A stretch of DNA of 64,000 nucleotides from assembly GCA_963771835.1 (NCBI GenBank), contig CAVYVA010000001.1, forward strand, positions 1,288,474-1,352,473. The letters are read 5' to 3'. The notes under the pieces are model-generated. The model saw nothing but the letters and a program-made list of their open reading frames with translations. It was not told where the DNA came from and ran no database searches. Below, one piece after another: positions 8,514-17,123 of the stretch. Origin of the DNA: CAVQCJ01 sp963771835. GTDB taxonomy: Bacteria > Actinomycetota > Actinomycetes > Prado026. The position numbers and the translations under genes are program-made. Within the stretch, counting starts at the first letter, position 1. The number at the start of each line of letters is the position of its first letter.

Positions 8514-8832
8514 GCTCCGCGACGCCCGGACGGGCGACCCGGTTCCCGGACCTGCATGTGACGAAATGCACCCGGGTACGCAGGACTTGTGTTTCCAAAA
8601 CTCTTGTGTGGGCGGTCGGGCTTTGCGAGGGTTGGCGGGCGAGGGGAACACGGGCTGCTGCGCGGTCGTTGTTCCCTGCGTCAGCCCTGAGTCCACGAGC
8701 CGGGAAACCGGCCTCGTGCTCGGGGACAGTTAGTGAAGACGTTCACAAGCACCACGTCAGACCCGGCGTCACATCAGAACCTACGAAGATCGACCGCGAT
8801 CCACCCACGAACACGAGGAGTTGGCGCAAGCC
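8514..8832 (+). promoter_or_regulatory. long leader/promoter region of whiB1
   Basis: This 319-bp gene-free stretch precedes whiB1. At 8557-8572 TGTGACGAAATGCACC resembles a CRP-type half palindrome (TGTGA-N6 with a weak second half), inside a small imperfect stem 8546-8576 that could instead end the lipid-kinase transcript. The heptamer CTTGTGT occurs twice, at 8586 and 8603, 17 bases apart. The base composition here is lower in GC than the flanks, as expected for a promoter. No convincing -10 box can be fixed by eye. Confidence 0.4.
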
Positions 8833-9084
8833 ATGGACTGGCGTCACCGTTCCGCCTGCCGCGACGAGGACCCCGAGCTGTTCTTCCCGATCGGGAACAC
8901 CGGCCCGGCGCTCCTGCAGATCGAGGAGGCCAGGGCCGTCTGCATGCGCTGCGAGGTCCGCGAGGAGTGCCTGCGCTGGGCCCTGGAGTCCGGACAGGAC
9001 CACGGGGTCTGGGGCGGCCTGTCGGAGGACGAGCGTCGCGCGCTCAAGCGCCGCACCGCTCGCGCCCGAGCCCGGATGGCCTGA
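8833..9084 (+). CDS. whiB1: WhiB1/WblE-type iron-sulfur transcription factor
   Basis: An 83-residue WhiB-family protein binding a 4Fe-4S cluster. The four cysteines are in RSACRDED (residue 8), CMRCEVREEC (residues 37-46), followed by the family turn GVWGGLSEDERRALKRR and a basic C-terminal tail for DNA contact. It starts MDWRH and contains ELFFPIGNTGPALLQIEEA, which is diagnostic of the WhiB1/WblE branch that partners the primary sigma factor and responds to nitric oxide. ATG 8833 is chosen because GAGGAG lies 12 bases upstream; the TTG at 8821 is too close to it. Confidence 0.93.
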   Translation: MDWRHRSACRDEDPELFFPIGNTGPALLQIEEARAVCMRCEVREECLRWALESGQDHGVWGGLSEDERRALKRRTARARARMA

Positions 9085-9105
9085 GCAGCCCGACCTGAAC
9101 CGACC

Positions 9106-9141
9106 GACGCCCGGTCTGCGCCGACTGCGCAGCCGGGCGTC
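9106..9141. terminator. stem-loop terminator between whiB1 and pdtaS
   Basis: A 15-bp stem, GACGCCCGG plus CTGCGC pairing with GCGCAG plus CCGGGCGTC, has one bulged T and a five-base CGACT loop. It lies 21 bases past the whiB1 stop and 18 before the kinase stop, so it can serve both convergent genes. Confidence 0.7.
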
Positions 9142-9159
9142 GTGCGTTGCGGACCACGA

Positions 9160-10651
9160 TCAGGCGGCGAGCGGGATGTCGAGCGCGGCCCTGGTGCCGC
9201 CGCCCTCGCGCCGGTCCAGCCGGCAGGGTTCCGCCCAGCTCGCCCTCGACCAGGGTCCGGACGATCTGCAGGCCGAGCCGGTCCGACGCCGCCAGGTCGA
9301 AGCCGGCGGGCAGCCCGACCCCGTCGTCCAGCACCTCGACCCGCAGGGCGCCCTCGGCCCGCTCCGCCCGCACCTCGAGCAGACCGGGCCCGCCGTCCAG
9401 GCCGTGCTCGACCGCGTTCTGCACGAGCTCGGACAGCACCACGGCCAGCGGGGTGGCCACCTCGGCCCGGACGTCGCCGAACGAGCCGGTCCGCACCGGA
9501 CGGACGACCGACGCCTGACCCCCGCCATGCCCGGCCCCGGCCCGCGCCGGGCCCTGGCTGGACAGCTCCGCCACCATCGACAGCACCCGGTCCGCCACCT
9601 CGTCGAACGGCACCGACTCGTCCGGTGCCGTCGACAGCAGCTCGTGCACGAGCGCGATCGAGCCGACCCGCCGCACGGCCTCCTCCAGTGCACTGCGGCC
9701 CTCGGGGACGTCCAGCCGCCGCGCCTGCAGCCGCAGCAGCGCGGCGACGGTCTGCAGGTTGTTCTTCACCCGGTGGTGGATCTCCCGGATGGTCGCGTCC
9801 TTGGTCAGCAGCTCCCGTTCCCGGCGCCGCAGCTCGGTCACGTCCCGCACCAGCACGAGGCCGCCGACACGGGCACCGCGCTGAAGCAGCGGGATCGCGC
9901 GCAGCTGAACGGTCGTGCCCTTGCCCTCGACCTCGACGCCGCGCGCCGTCCGGCCGCCGGCGACCGCGGCGAGGTCCTCGTCGACCGGGCCGCGGCGCGG
10001 GACCAGCTGCCGGGTGACGGTGTCGAGCCGGTTGCCGACCAGGTCCGCGGCCAGCCCGAGCCGGCGGTACGCGGACAGCGCGTTGGGGCTGGCGTACAAC
10101 GCGGTCCCGTCGGTGTCGAGCCGCACCAGCCCGTCCCCGACCCGGGGCGAGGAGTCGAGCCCTTCCAGGCCGCCGGGGAACGGGAACGACCCCTCGGCGA
10201 CCATCTCGCCGAGCCGCTCGGCCAGCTCCAGGTACGCCGCCTCCAGCCGTCCGCTGGTCCGCGTCGTCGCCGGGTCCGCGTGCCGGGCGACGACGGCGAC
10301 CACGCGTCCATCGGGACCGCGCACCGGCAGCGCCTCGGCCGGGGCCAGGGCCAGCTCGGTGCGGCTGCGCACCACCCGGCCGAGCTCGAGCGCCTCGTCC
10401 AGCAGCGGGCGGCGCCCCTTGGGCAGGAAGGTCCCGACCAGGTCGTCGCCGAACACCGTCGAGCCGGTGGTCGGGCGCATCTGGGCGCCGGCCACGTAGC
10501 CGGATCCGTTCCACGTGGGCAGCCACAGGACCAGGTCGGAGAACGCGAGGTCCGCGAGCAGCTGCCAGTCCGACAGCAGCAGGTGCAGCCGCTCCAGGTC
10601 GGCCTCGGTCAGCTCGGTGTGCCGCTGGGCGACGTCGTTGAGACTGGGCAC
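9160..10651 (-). CDS. pdtaS: PdtaS-type sensor histidine kinase, frameshifted near C-terminus
   Basis: A cytosolic two-component kinase of about 497 residues. The N-terminal 140 residues are a GAF-like H_kinase_N domain, followed by a PAS-like domain. The phosphoacceptor is in the HisKA_2 motif EIHHRVKNNLQT near residue 292, and the ATPase domain has LSELVQNAVEHG (N-box) and DDGVGLPAGF (G1). The frame breaks near 9225; the last residues EGGGTRAALDIPLAA lie in the next frame. The start is a GTG. By family it phosphorylates the antiterminator PdtaR, which is not in this window. Confidence 0.9.
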
Positions 10652-10701
10652 CGCCGAAGGCTACGCGCGGGCGTGCACCCCGGCGTGCCAGGATCGCGGG
10701 C

Positions 10702-11882
10702 GTGACCTCGCCGGACCCGTTCGCCTGGCTGGCCGAGCGCGCGGCGCAGCGCCGCCGCGACGGGCTGCGCCGCGCCCCCGCGCCTCGACCGCCCGGCCCT
10801 GGGCCGCTGGACCTGGCGTCCAACGACTACCTCGGCCTGGCCCGCGACCCGCGCGTCGTCGAGGCGGCGGTGGCCGCGACCCGTACCTGGGGCGCGGGCG
10901 CGACCGGGTCGCGGCTGGTGACCGGCTCCACCGACCTGCACGCCGAGCTCGAGGACGCGCTGGCCAGCCCTGGCCGGGGCGCCGGCTGGGCTGGTGCTCT
11001 CGTCGGGCTACCTGGCGAACCTCGCGGCGGTGGTCTCGCTCACCGGTCCCGGTGCCCTCGTCGTCTCGGACGCGCACAACCACGCCTCGCTGGTGGACGC
11101 GTGCCGGCTGTCCCGGGCCAGGGTCGTGGTCGTCGCGCACCTGGACGTGGAGGCGGTCGCCGCCGTGCTGGCGTCCCGGGCCGAGGAGCGTGCGCTCGTG
11201 GTCACCGACGGGGTGTTCTCCGTCGACGGGGAACGGGCTCCGGTCAGCCGCGCTGCTGGAGGTGGCCACGGCCGCCGGGGCCGGGCTCCTCGTCGACGAG
11301 GCGCACGCCCTCGGCGTGCTCGGGCCGGGCGGCGCCGGCGTCTGCGCCGACGAGGCGGTCGGCGGGCACCCGGCGCTGGTGCGCACCGCGACGCTGTCGA
11401 AGGCGCTCGGCGCCCAGGGCGGTGCCGTGCTCGGGTCCCGGGCGGTCGTCGACCACCTGGCCGACAGCGCCCGCAGCTTCGTGTACGACACCGCGCTCGC
11501 GCCGGGCAGCGCCGGCGCCGCGCTGGCGGCCGTCCGGCTGCTCGCGGCCGATCCCGACCTCCCGGTCCGGGCGCGGCGGGCCGCCCGCGCCCTGCACGGG
11601 ATCGCGGTGGCCGCCGGCTTCGAGGCACTCCCCCCGGACGCCGCCGTGACCGCGGCCATGGTCGGGGCTCCGGACGCGGCGCTGGCGGCGGCCGCCGCCG
11701 CCGCCGGGTGCGGCGTGCGCGTCGGCTGCTTCCGGCCGCCCACCGTGCCCGACGGCGTCTCCCGGCTGCGGCTGACCGCGCGGGCCGACCTGTCCGGGCC
11801 GGATCTCGAGCTGGCCGCCACGGCGCTCGACGCCGCCGCGGCCGCCGTGCACACCGTGCGTGCGGGGGCGGCCGTCCGTTGA
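10702..11882 (+). CDS. bioF: 8-amino-7-oxononanoate synthase, two frameshifts
   Basis: PLP enzyme condensing pimeloyl-thioester and alanine, the first committed ring-carbon step of biotin synthesis; about 393 residues. Seen in three frames: LASNDYLGLARDP and GSRLVTGST (10702-10975), then SSGYLANLAAV and VVSDAHNHASLVDA plus VVTDGVFSVDG (to about 11243), then LLVDEAHALGVLG and the PLP lysine in TLSKALGAQGG. Breaks near 10975 and 11243 look like indels, because homology continues without loss. The GTG start at 10702 has no strong ribosome site. The stop overlaps nagA. Confidence 0.88.
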
Positions 11883-13027
11883 CGGTCGTCTCGGCGCCGC
11901 GGCTCCTGGTCGGCGGCAGGCTGGCCGGACCTGGTGCGGTCGTCGTGCAGGACGGCTTGGTCGCCGAGGTGCTGGACCGCCGCCCGGACCCCGGCGCCGG
12001 CCACGTTCGGCTCGACGGCGGGCTGCTCACCGCCGGGCTCGTCGACCTCCAGGTGAACGGAGCCTTCGGCGTGGACCTGGCCACCGCCTCGCCGCCGGGG
12101 TGGGAGCTGGTGGCGCGGCGGCTCCCGTCCACCGGGGTCACGTCGTTCCTGCCCACGTTCGTGACCGCCGCCGTGCCGGACCTGGTGGCGGCGCTGGACC
12201 GGACCGCGGCGGCCCGGAGCCGGACCGGCGACGGCGCGGCCCGCATCCTCGGCGCGCACCTGGAGGGACCGTTCCTGAACCCGCTGCACGCCGGCGCGCA
12301 CGACGCGTCGCTCATGGTCGACCCGGCCGACGAGCTTCTGGACGAGCTGCTCGCCGGGGAGCCGGCCCGGGACGTCCTGCGGATGCTGACTCTTGCGCCG
12401 GAGCGCACCGGCGCGCTCCCGGCGACCCGCCGCCTGACCGCGGCCGGGGTCGTGGTCAGCCTCGGGCACTCGGACGCGACCGCCGCTCAGACCACCGCCG
12501 CCGCGGACGCCGGCGCACGCATGGTCACGCACCTGTTCAACGCCCAGCGCGCCCTGCACCACCGCGAGCCCGGTCTGCCCGGCCTCGCGCTGTCCGACGA
12601 CCGGTTCACGCTCGGGCTGATCGCCGACCTGCACCACGTCGCCGCACCCGTCCTGTGCCTGGTGTTCCGGGCCGCCGGCCGGCGGGTCGCGCTGGTCACC
12701 GATGCGACGGCCGCGGCCGGGATGCCGCCGGGTCGCTACGACCTGGGCGGCGTGCCCGTGACGGTCGAGCCGGACGACCACGTACCGAGGCTGCCGGACG
12801 GGACGATCGCCGGATCGTCGCTGACCCTGGACGCCGCCGTGCGCCACGTCGTGTCGGTCGGGGTGGACCCCGCGACCGCTCTGCTTTCGGCCACCCGGGT
12901 GCCGGCGGATCTCGTCGGCCGCGACGACCTCGGCCGGCTCGCGCCCGGTGCCCGCGCCGACCTGGTGTGGTGGGACGACGACCTCGTCCCCCGCCGGGCC
13001 TGGGTGGGCGGCGTCGAGGCCGGCTAG
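11879..13027 (+). CDS. nagA: N-acetylglucosamine-6-phosphate deacetylase
   Basis: Metal-dependent amidohydrolase (382 residues) removing acetate from GlcNAc-6-phosphate. Seen are the LVDLQVNGAFGVDL strand near residue 55, the metal Glu in LGAHLEGPFLNP near 128, His pairs in VSLGHSDAT and MVTHLFNAQRAL, and the catalytic Asp in VTDATAAAGMPPG. The start is a TTG overlapping the bioF stop (TTGA); the next in-frame start would truncate the first strand. Coupling to bioF is unusual, while the SIS protein and DasR next door fit an amino-sugar role. Confidence 0.93.
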   Translation: MTVVSAPRLLVGGRLAGPGAVVVQDGLVAEVLDRRPDPGAGHVRLDGGLLTAGLVDLQVNGAFGVDLATASPPGWELVARRLPSTGVTSFLPTFVTAAVPDLVAALDRTAAARSRTGDGAARILGAHLEGPFLNPLHAGAHDASLMVDPADELLDELLAGEPARDVLRMLTLAPERTGALPATRRLTAAGVVVSLGHSDATAAQTTAAADAGARMVTHLFNAQRALHHREPGLPGLALSDDRFTLGLIADLHHVAAPVLCLVFRAAGRRVALVTDATAAAGMPPGRYDLGGVPVTVEPDDHVPRLPDGTIAGSSLTLDAAVRHVVSVGVDPATALLSATRVPADLVGRDDLGRLAPGARADLVWWDDDLVPRRAWVGGVEAG

Positions 13028-13293
13028 ACCGCGGTGCGCAGGACGTGGATCCGTCCGTCGTGGTCGATGAGCGCGAGCGTTGCGCCGATCCGGTCGAACG
13101 GCCCCCGCCCCCGGTACGCGACGACGTCCACGAGGTAGCCGCCGTCGGTCTCGCTCACCTCGAGATCGACCCGTACGTCCGGGTCCGCGCAGGCTGCCCA
13201 CCGGCGCGCCAGCACGAGAGCGCGCTCCCGGCTGACGAACCCGTCCACCCCCCCAGCGTGGGCCACCGCGGCGCCGACTCCAAGAGCTGGCAC
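13024..13293 (-). CDS. small hypothetical protein downstream of the SIS gene
   Basis: An 89-residue protein of unknown function, convergent with nagA (stops overlap by four bases). It reads ALVLARRWAACADPDVRVD and then alternating short strands (GYLVDVVAYRG, IGATLALIDHDGRIHVL), suggesting a small alpha/beta fold. It follows the SIS-domain gene by nine bases, so it is in the same operon. The GTG start at 13293 is uncertain; an internal GTG before DGFVSRE is possible. No motif is recognised. Confidence 0.5.
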   Translation of the reverse strand: MPALGVGAAVAHAGGVDGFVSRERALVLARRWAACADPDVRVDLEVSETDGGYLVDVVAYRGRGPFDRIGATLALIDHDGRIHVLRTAV

Positions 13294-13302
13294 CCGGCGG
13301 CG

Positions 13303-14361
13303 CTACCAGGTGCGGGTGACTTTCGAGAGGCTGCGCGGGGCGTCCGGGTCCAGCCCTCGCGCCAGCGCCATCTCCAGCGCGAGCCACTGCAGCGGCACGA
13401 TGTCCACCACCGGGTGCACCCGCTCGGACAGCCCTCCCGGCAGCCGAAGCCCGTGCGCCCCCGGCGGCGGGTCCTGCGTCCCCAGGACCAGCAGGTCCGC
13501 ACCCACCTCGAGCAGGCGGTCCAGGACCGGGCTCATCGCGTCCGCCCCCACGCCACCGGGCACGACCGCGACCACCGGGTACTGCGGGTCCACCATCGCC
13601 AGCGGTCCGTGCAGCAGGTCCGCACCGGAGAACGCGTGCGCGGCGACATAGCTGGTCTCCATGAGCTTGAGCGCGGCCTCGCGCGCGGTCGGGTACGCGT
13701 AGCCGCGGCCGGTCATGACCAGCCGCGAGGCGAACCGGTAGCGCTGCGCCGCGGCAGCGACCTCGCCCCGTCGCGACACCAGGTCCGCAGCGGCGTCCGG
13801 CAGTCCGGCGGCCTCCGTACCGTCGCCGCCCGCCCATGCGTCGACGACGAGGAACAGGGTGAGCAGCTCGGCGGTGTACGACTTCGTGGCGGCGACGGCG
13901 AGCTCGGCGCCGGCGTGCACGTCCAGGTGCAGCTCGGCCGCCCCGGCCAGCGCGGAGCCGGGCGCGTTGGTCACCGCCAGCGTCGCGGCCCCGCAGGAGC
14001 GCGCCACCTCGACAGTGCCCACCAGGTCGGGCGAACCGCCGGACTGGCTGACGGCGACCACCAGCACGTCCCGCAGGTCGGGCCGGGCGCCGTACGCGGT
14101 GAACGTCGACGGCGAAGCCAGCCCGCAGGGCAGCCCCAGCCCGATCTCGACCAGGTACTTGGCGTAAAGCGCCGCGTGGTCGCTGGTGCCACGGGCCGCC
14201 AGCAGGACGAATCGCGGCGCCCGCCGGGCCAGCAGCCCGGCGACACCCCGCGCGTCGGCGGTGCCGTCGTCCAGCACGCGCTGCAGCACGGCCGGCTGCT
14301 CGGCGATCTCCGCCGCCATCCGTGCGCCCGGGCCTCTCACCGTGTCACCGCTTCTCCCCAT
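13303..14361 (-). CDS. SIS-domain sugar isomerase/deaminase (GlmS isomerase-like)
   Basis: A 352-residue protein with two SIS domains and no glutaminase domain. The first has LLAARGTSDHAALYAKY and VVAVSQSGGSPDLV (phosphosugar-binding Ser), with TLAVTNAPGSALA and ELAVAATKSYTAEL; the second has VMTGRGYAYPTAREAALKLMET and FSGADLLHGPLAMV. This fits glucosamine-6-phosphate deaminase (NagB-II) or a related aldose-ketose isomerase acting after NagA. The start at 14361 abuts a dre-like operator, consistent with DasR control, and dasR itself is divergent. Confidence 0.85.
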   Translation of the reverse strand: MGRSGDTVRGPGARMAAEIAEQPAVLQRVLDDGTADARGVAGLLARRAPRFVLLAARGTSDHAALYAKYLVEIGLGLPCGLASPSTFTAYGARPDLRDVLVVAVSQSGGSPDLVGTVEVARSCGAATLAVTNAPGSALAGAAELHLDVHAGAELAVAATKSYTAELLTLFLVVDAWAGGDGTEAAGLPDAAADLVSRRGEVAAAAQRYRFASRLVMTGRGYAYPTAREAALKLMETSYVAAHAFSGADLLHGPLAMVDPQYPVVAVVPGGVGADAMSPVLDRLLEVGADLLVLGTQDPPPGAHGLRLPGGLSERVHPVVDIVPLQWLALEMALARGLDPDAPRSLSKVTRTW

Positions 14362-14377
14362 ATTGGTTTAGACCACT
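14362..14377. promoter_or_regulatory. dre-like DasR operator
   Basis: ATTGGTTTAGACCACT closely matches the known palindromic DasR site centred on TGGTCTAGACCA, with one mismatch in the core. It touches the start codon of the SIS gene and lies 99 bases before dasR, so it could control both. A weaker AGTAGACCAC half-site follows at 14383-14392. Confidence 0.7.
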
Positions 14378-14475
14378 AGTGCCAGTAGACCACAGCGAAC
14401 GGTGCGGGCGAAGGGCCCGCGACTCCTGCGTGCCCCGGGTCGTCTGCCACGATGGGCCCGGCCGGGAGGAGGACC

Positions 14476-15258
14476 ATGACGCGGCAGGCCGCGGCGCAGC
14501 AAGGAAGGGGCGGGGCGCCCGACGCACTCGATCGGCACAGCCCGCGCGAACCCAAGTACTACGGGCTCAAGCGGCACCTGACCGAGCTGTCCCGCACGCT
14601 GCCCCCGGGCAGCCCGCTGCCCCCCGAGCGCACGCTGGCGGTCGAGTTCGGCACCTCCCGCACGACGGTCCGGCAGGCCCTGTCCGAGCTCGTCGTCGAG
14701 GGCAGGCTGGAACGCCAGCAGGGCCGCGGAACCTTTGTCGCGAAGCCGAAGCTGGCCCAGCCGCTGCACCTGACCTCGTACACCGAGGACACGCTGGCGC
14801 ACGGCATGCAGCCGACGTCGCGGGTGCTCGTCCTCGACCAGGTGCGCGCCGACGACGTGCTCGCCGAACGGCTCGGGGTGCGGCGCGGCGAACGGCTCGT
14901 GCACCTGGAGCGGCTGCGGCTCGCGGACGGCGAGCCGATGGCGATCGAGCGGACCTACCTGCCGGCAGCGCGCTTCCCCCGGCTGCGCCAGCACCTGCTC
15001 AGGCTGGGTTCGCTGTACGCGGCGCTGGACGCGGAGTTCGGGGTGCGCCCGGTGCAGGCCGAGGAGACCATCGAGACGGCGCTGGCCACCCCCGAGGAGG
15101 CGGCGCTGCTCGGTGTCGACACCGGGCTCCCGCTGCTGCTGCTGTCCCAGCGCAGCCTGGACGCGGACGGCGTCCCGGTCGAGTGGGTGCGCTCGGTGTA
15201 CCGCGGCGACCGGTACAAGTTCGTCACCCGCCTCAGCCGTCCGGAGGCCGCCGAGTGA
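14476..15258 (+). CDS. dasR: GntR/HutC-family regulator, DasR-like
   Basis: A 260-residue repressor. The wHTH reads YYGLKRHLTELS, LPPERTLAVEFGTSRTTVRQAL and GRLERQQGRGTFVA (residues 30-90), followed by a UTRA effector domain (QPLHLTSYTEDTLAHGMQP onward). DasR binds glucosamine-6-phosphate and GlcNAc-6-phosphate and releases dre sites; the adjacent dre-like site and nagA support the name. ATG 14476 follows a strong GGGAGGAGG. The stop overlaps the bioD start (GTGA), an unexpected partner. Confidence 0.88.
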   Translation: MTRQAAAQQGRGGAPDALDRHSPREPKYYGLKRHLTELSRTLPPGSPLPPERTLAVEFGTSRTTVRQALSELVVEGRLERQQGRGTFVAKPKLAQPLHLTSYTEDTLAHGMQPTSRVLVLDQVRADDVLAERLGVRRGERLVHLERLRLADGEPMAIERTYLPAARFPRLRQHLLRLGSLYAALDAEFGVRPVQAEETIETALATPEEAALLGVDTGLPLLLLSQRSLDADGVPVEWVRSVYRGDRYKFVTRLSRPEAAE

Positions 15259-16019
15259 CCGTCCTGGTCGTCACCGGGACCGGGACCGGGGTGGGCAAGA
15301 CCGTCGTGACCGCCGCGCTGGCCGCCCTCGCACGCCGCGACGGACGTTCCGTCGCCGTGGTCAAGCCGGCCCAGACCGGGCTGGCTCCCGGCGAGCCCGG
15401 CGACCTCGCCGAGATCGCCCGCCTGGCCGGGGTGGGCGCCGCCGACCTGCACGAGCCGGCGCGGTTCCCGGCGCCGCTGTCCCCCGCCGCCGCCGCTCGG
15501 CACGACGCGCGCCGCGGACCCGCGCTCGCCGACGTCCAGGCACTGGTGGAACGCCTGGCGGCTCAGCGCGACCTGGTGCTCGTCGAGGGTGCGGGCGGGC
15601 TGCTGGTCCACTTCGACGACACGGGGTGGACGATCGCCGACCTGGCCTTAGCGGTGGGCGCCGCCCCTACCGTGCTGGTGACGAGCCCGGGGCTCGGAAC
15701 GCTGAACCACACCCAGCTGTGCTTGGAGGCTCTCGCCCACCGGCAGGTGGGGTGTGCGGGGGTCGTGCTGGGGTGCTGGCCGTCGCCGCCGGACCAGCCG
15801 GACCTCGCCATGCGCAGCAACCTCGAGGACCTCGAGCAGATCGCCGGGGCTCCGCTCGCGGGCGCCCTGCCGGCCGGAGCGGCGGCGCTGGAGCCGGAAG
15901 CGTTCGCCGCCGCGGCGGTCGCAGGCCTCGGTCCCCGGTTCGGCGGGAGCTTCGATGCGGCAGACCTCCGGCGCACTGGGGGCGTACGTCACGGTGCTCG
16001 GCGACCGGTGGCTGACTGA
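15255..16019 (+). CDS. bioD: dethiobiotin synthetase
   Basis: ATP-dependent carboxylation of 7,8-diaminopelargonate to dethiobiotin. VTGTGTGVGKTVVTAALA is the P-loop at residues 6-20, VVKPAQTG gives the substrate lysine, and LVEGAGGLLV (near residue 103) is the second signature. The 254-residue length is normal, though the C-terminal 20 residues (FDAADLRRTGG onward) look unrelated. The GTG start overlaps the dasR stop. No bioA was seen in the window. Confidence 0.92.
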   Translation: MTVLVVTGTGTGVGKTVVTAALAALARRDGRSVAVVKPAQTGLAPGEPGDLAEIARLAGVGAADLHEPARFPAPLSPAAAARHDARRGPALADVQALVERLAAQRDLVLVEGAGGLLVHFDDTGWTIADLALAVGAAPTVLVTSPGLGTLNHTQLCLEALAHRQVGCAGVVLGCWPSPPDQPDLAMRSNLEDLEQIAGAPLAGALPAGAAALEPEAFAAAAVAGLGPRFGGSFDAADLRRTGGVRHGARRPVAD

Positions 16020-16050
16020 CACCAGGTTGGGTCGCGAGTACCGTCAACTC

Positions 16051-16224
16051 ATGAGCAGCGCCTCGCCCTCTCGCGCTGTGGCGGCCATGCGGCATCTCGC
16101 GCACTGGTTCGCACACCTGCTGGACGACCGGGAGCCTTCGCGCAGATCGGACCTGGTCATCCGTGGACAGGACGGCGAGGCGAAGGTGATCCTCCCTAAC
16201 CATGACGGAAGCGCCGGGCACTAG
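16051..16224 (+). CDS. small hypothetical protein overlapping phzF start
   Basis: A 57-residue frame starting MSSASPSRAVAAMRHLAHW, with an amphipathic helix and a charged tail. It overlaps the PhzF start by 23 bases in a different frame. No ribosome site is obvious and no family is recognised. It may be a short translationally coupled leader of the phzF gene or not be translated at all. Confidence 0.3.
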   Translation: MSSASPSRAVAAMRHLAHWFAHLLDDREPSRRSDLVIRGQDGEAKVILPNHDGSAGH

Positions 16225-17089
16225 CTGGTTGACCTTCGACCACGTCGACGTCTTCGCTGACGAGCCGATGAGCGGCAACGGGCTGACGGTGGTGCACAGT
16301 CCCTCCTCGCTCGACGCGCTGCTCATGCAAAGGGTCACCCAGGAGTTCCGACAGTTCGAAACCATCTTCCTGTTCGAGGAGGATGCTGACGGAGCCACCG
16401 CGCGGATCTTCACCGAGCAGGAAGAGCTCCTGTTCGCAGGACATCCCGTCCTCGGAGCGGCAGCGGTGCTGCACCGACGGCAGCGGCCGCACGAGATGGC
16501 CGCCACCTGGGTCATTCGGGTCGGAGGCAGACCGCTGACGGTTCGCACCCAGCAGACGGACCGACCTACCGTGCTGCGCGCCTCCATGGACCAGGGCGCG
16601 GCCCACACATCCGCCACGCTCGGGGACGGTCAGCGGATGGGCTTCGCCGCCAGCTTGGGTGTGCCGCCCGCTCAGATGCACAAGACCCTTCCAGCGCAGG
16701 TCGTCTCGACCGGCCTGCCCTACCTTGTCTTCCCGGTCACGGCGAACGGGCTGGCCGGCGGCAACGTGGCGGTGCCCGATCTGGAGGAGCGACTGGACGC
16801 CGTCGGGGCCAAGTTCGTCTACCTGCTGGACCCCGACGGACCAGAGGGCAGGACGTGGGACAACCTCGGCCTGGTCGAAGACGTGGCGACGGGGAGCGCG
16901 GCGGGCCCAGCGGCGGCCTATCTGATCTCTCACGGTCTGCAACCGGCGGACGAGCCGTTCCGGATCAGCCAGGGTCGCTTCACGGGTCGCTCGAGCTCCA
17001 TGCTCGTCCACCAGGACCCGGCGGGCTGCATCTGGGTCGGTGGCTCGGTCACGCCGTTCAGCGAAGGTGTGCTGCGGCTCGCCCGGTAG
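16202..17089 (+). CDS. PhzF family isomerase-like protein
   Basis: A 295-residue member of the PhzF/diaminopimelate-epimerase fold. Characteristic segments are DVFADEPMSGNGLTVV near residue 15, FRQFETIFLF with the catalytic-type Glu near 50, AGHPVLGAAAVL near 80, and DVATGSAAGPAAAYL near 230. Most members catalyse isomerisation of unknown small molecules rather than phenazine synthesis, and no phenazine genes are present. ATG 16202 is used. The gene has lower codon bias than its neighbours, which may mean it is a recent arrival. Confidence 0.85.
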   Translation: MTEAPGTSWLTFDHVDVFADEPMSGNGLTVVHSPSSLDALLMQRVTQEFRQFETIFLFEEDADGATARIFTEQEELLFAGHPVLGAAAVLHRRQRPHEMAATWVIRVGGRPLTVRTQQTDRPTVLRASMDQGAAHTSATLGDGQRMGFAASLGVPPAQMHKTLPAQVVSTGLPYLVFPVTANGLAGGNVAVPDLEERLDAVGAKFVYLLDPDGPEGRTWDNLGLVEDVATGSAAGPAAAYLISHGLQPADEPFRISQGRFTGRSSSMLVHQDPAGCIWVGGSVTPFSEGVLRLAR

Positions 17090-17123
17090 AGACGGTCCCT
17101 GACCAGCCCCGCCGGCCGTCCCC

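Noticed and set aside
10661..13837. A 1058-codon open frame on the minus strand across bioF and nagA.
   Set aside because: It is an antisense artefact of high GC: Arg/Gly/Pro-rich, no domain, no ribosome site, and it covers well-identified genes on the plus strand.
16202..17089. A phenazine biosynthesis cluster around the PhzF gene.
   Set aside because: PhzF-fold proteins are widespread and no other phz gene or pathway marker is present.
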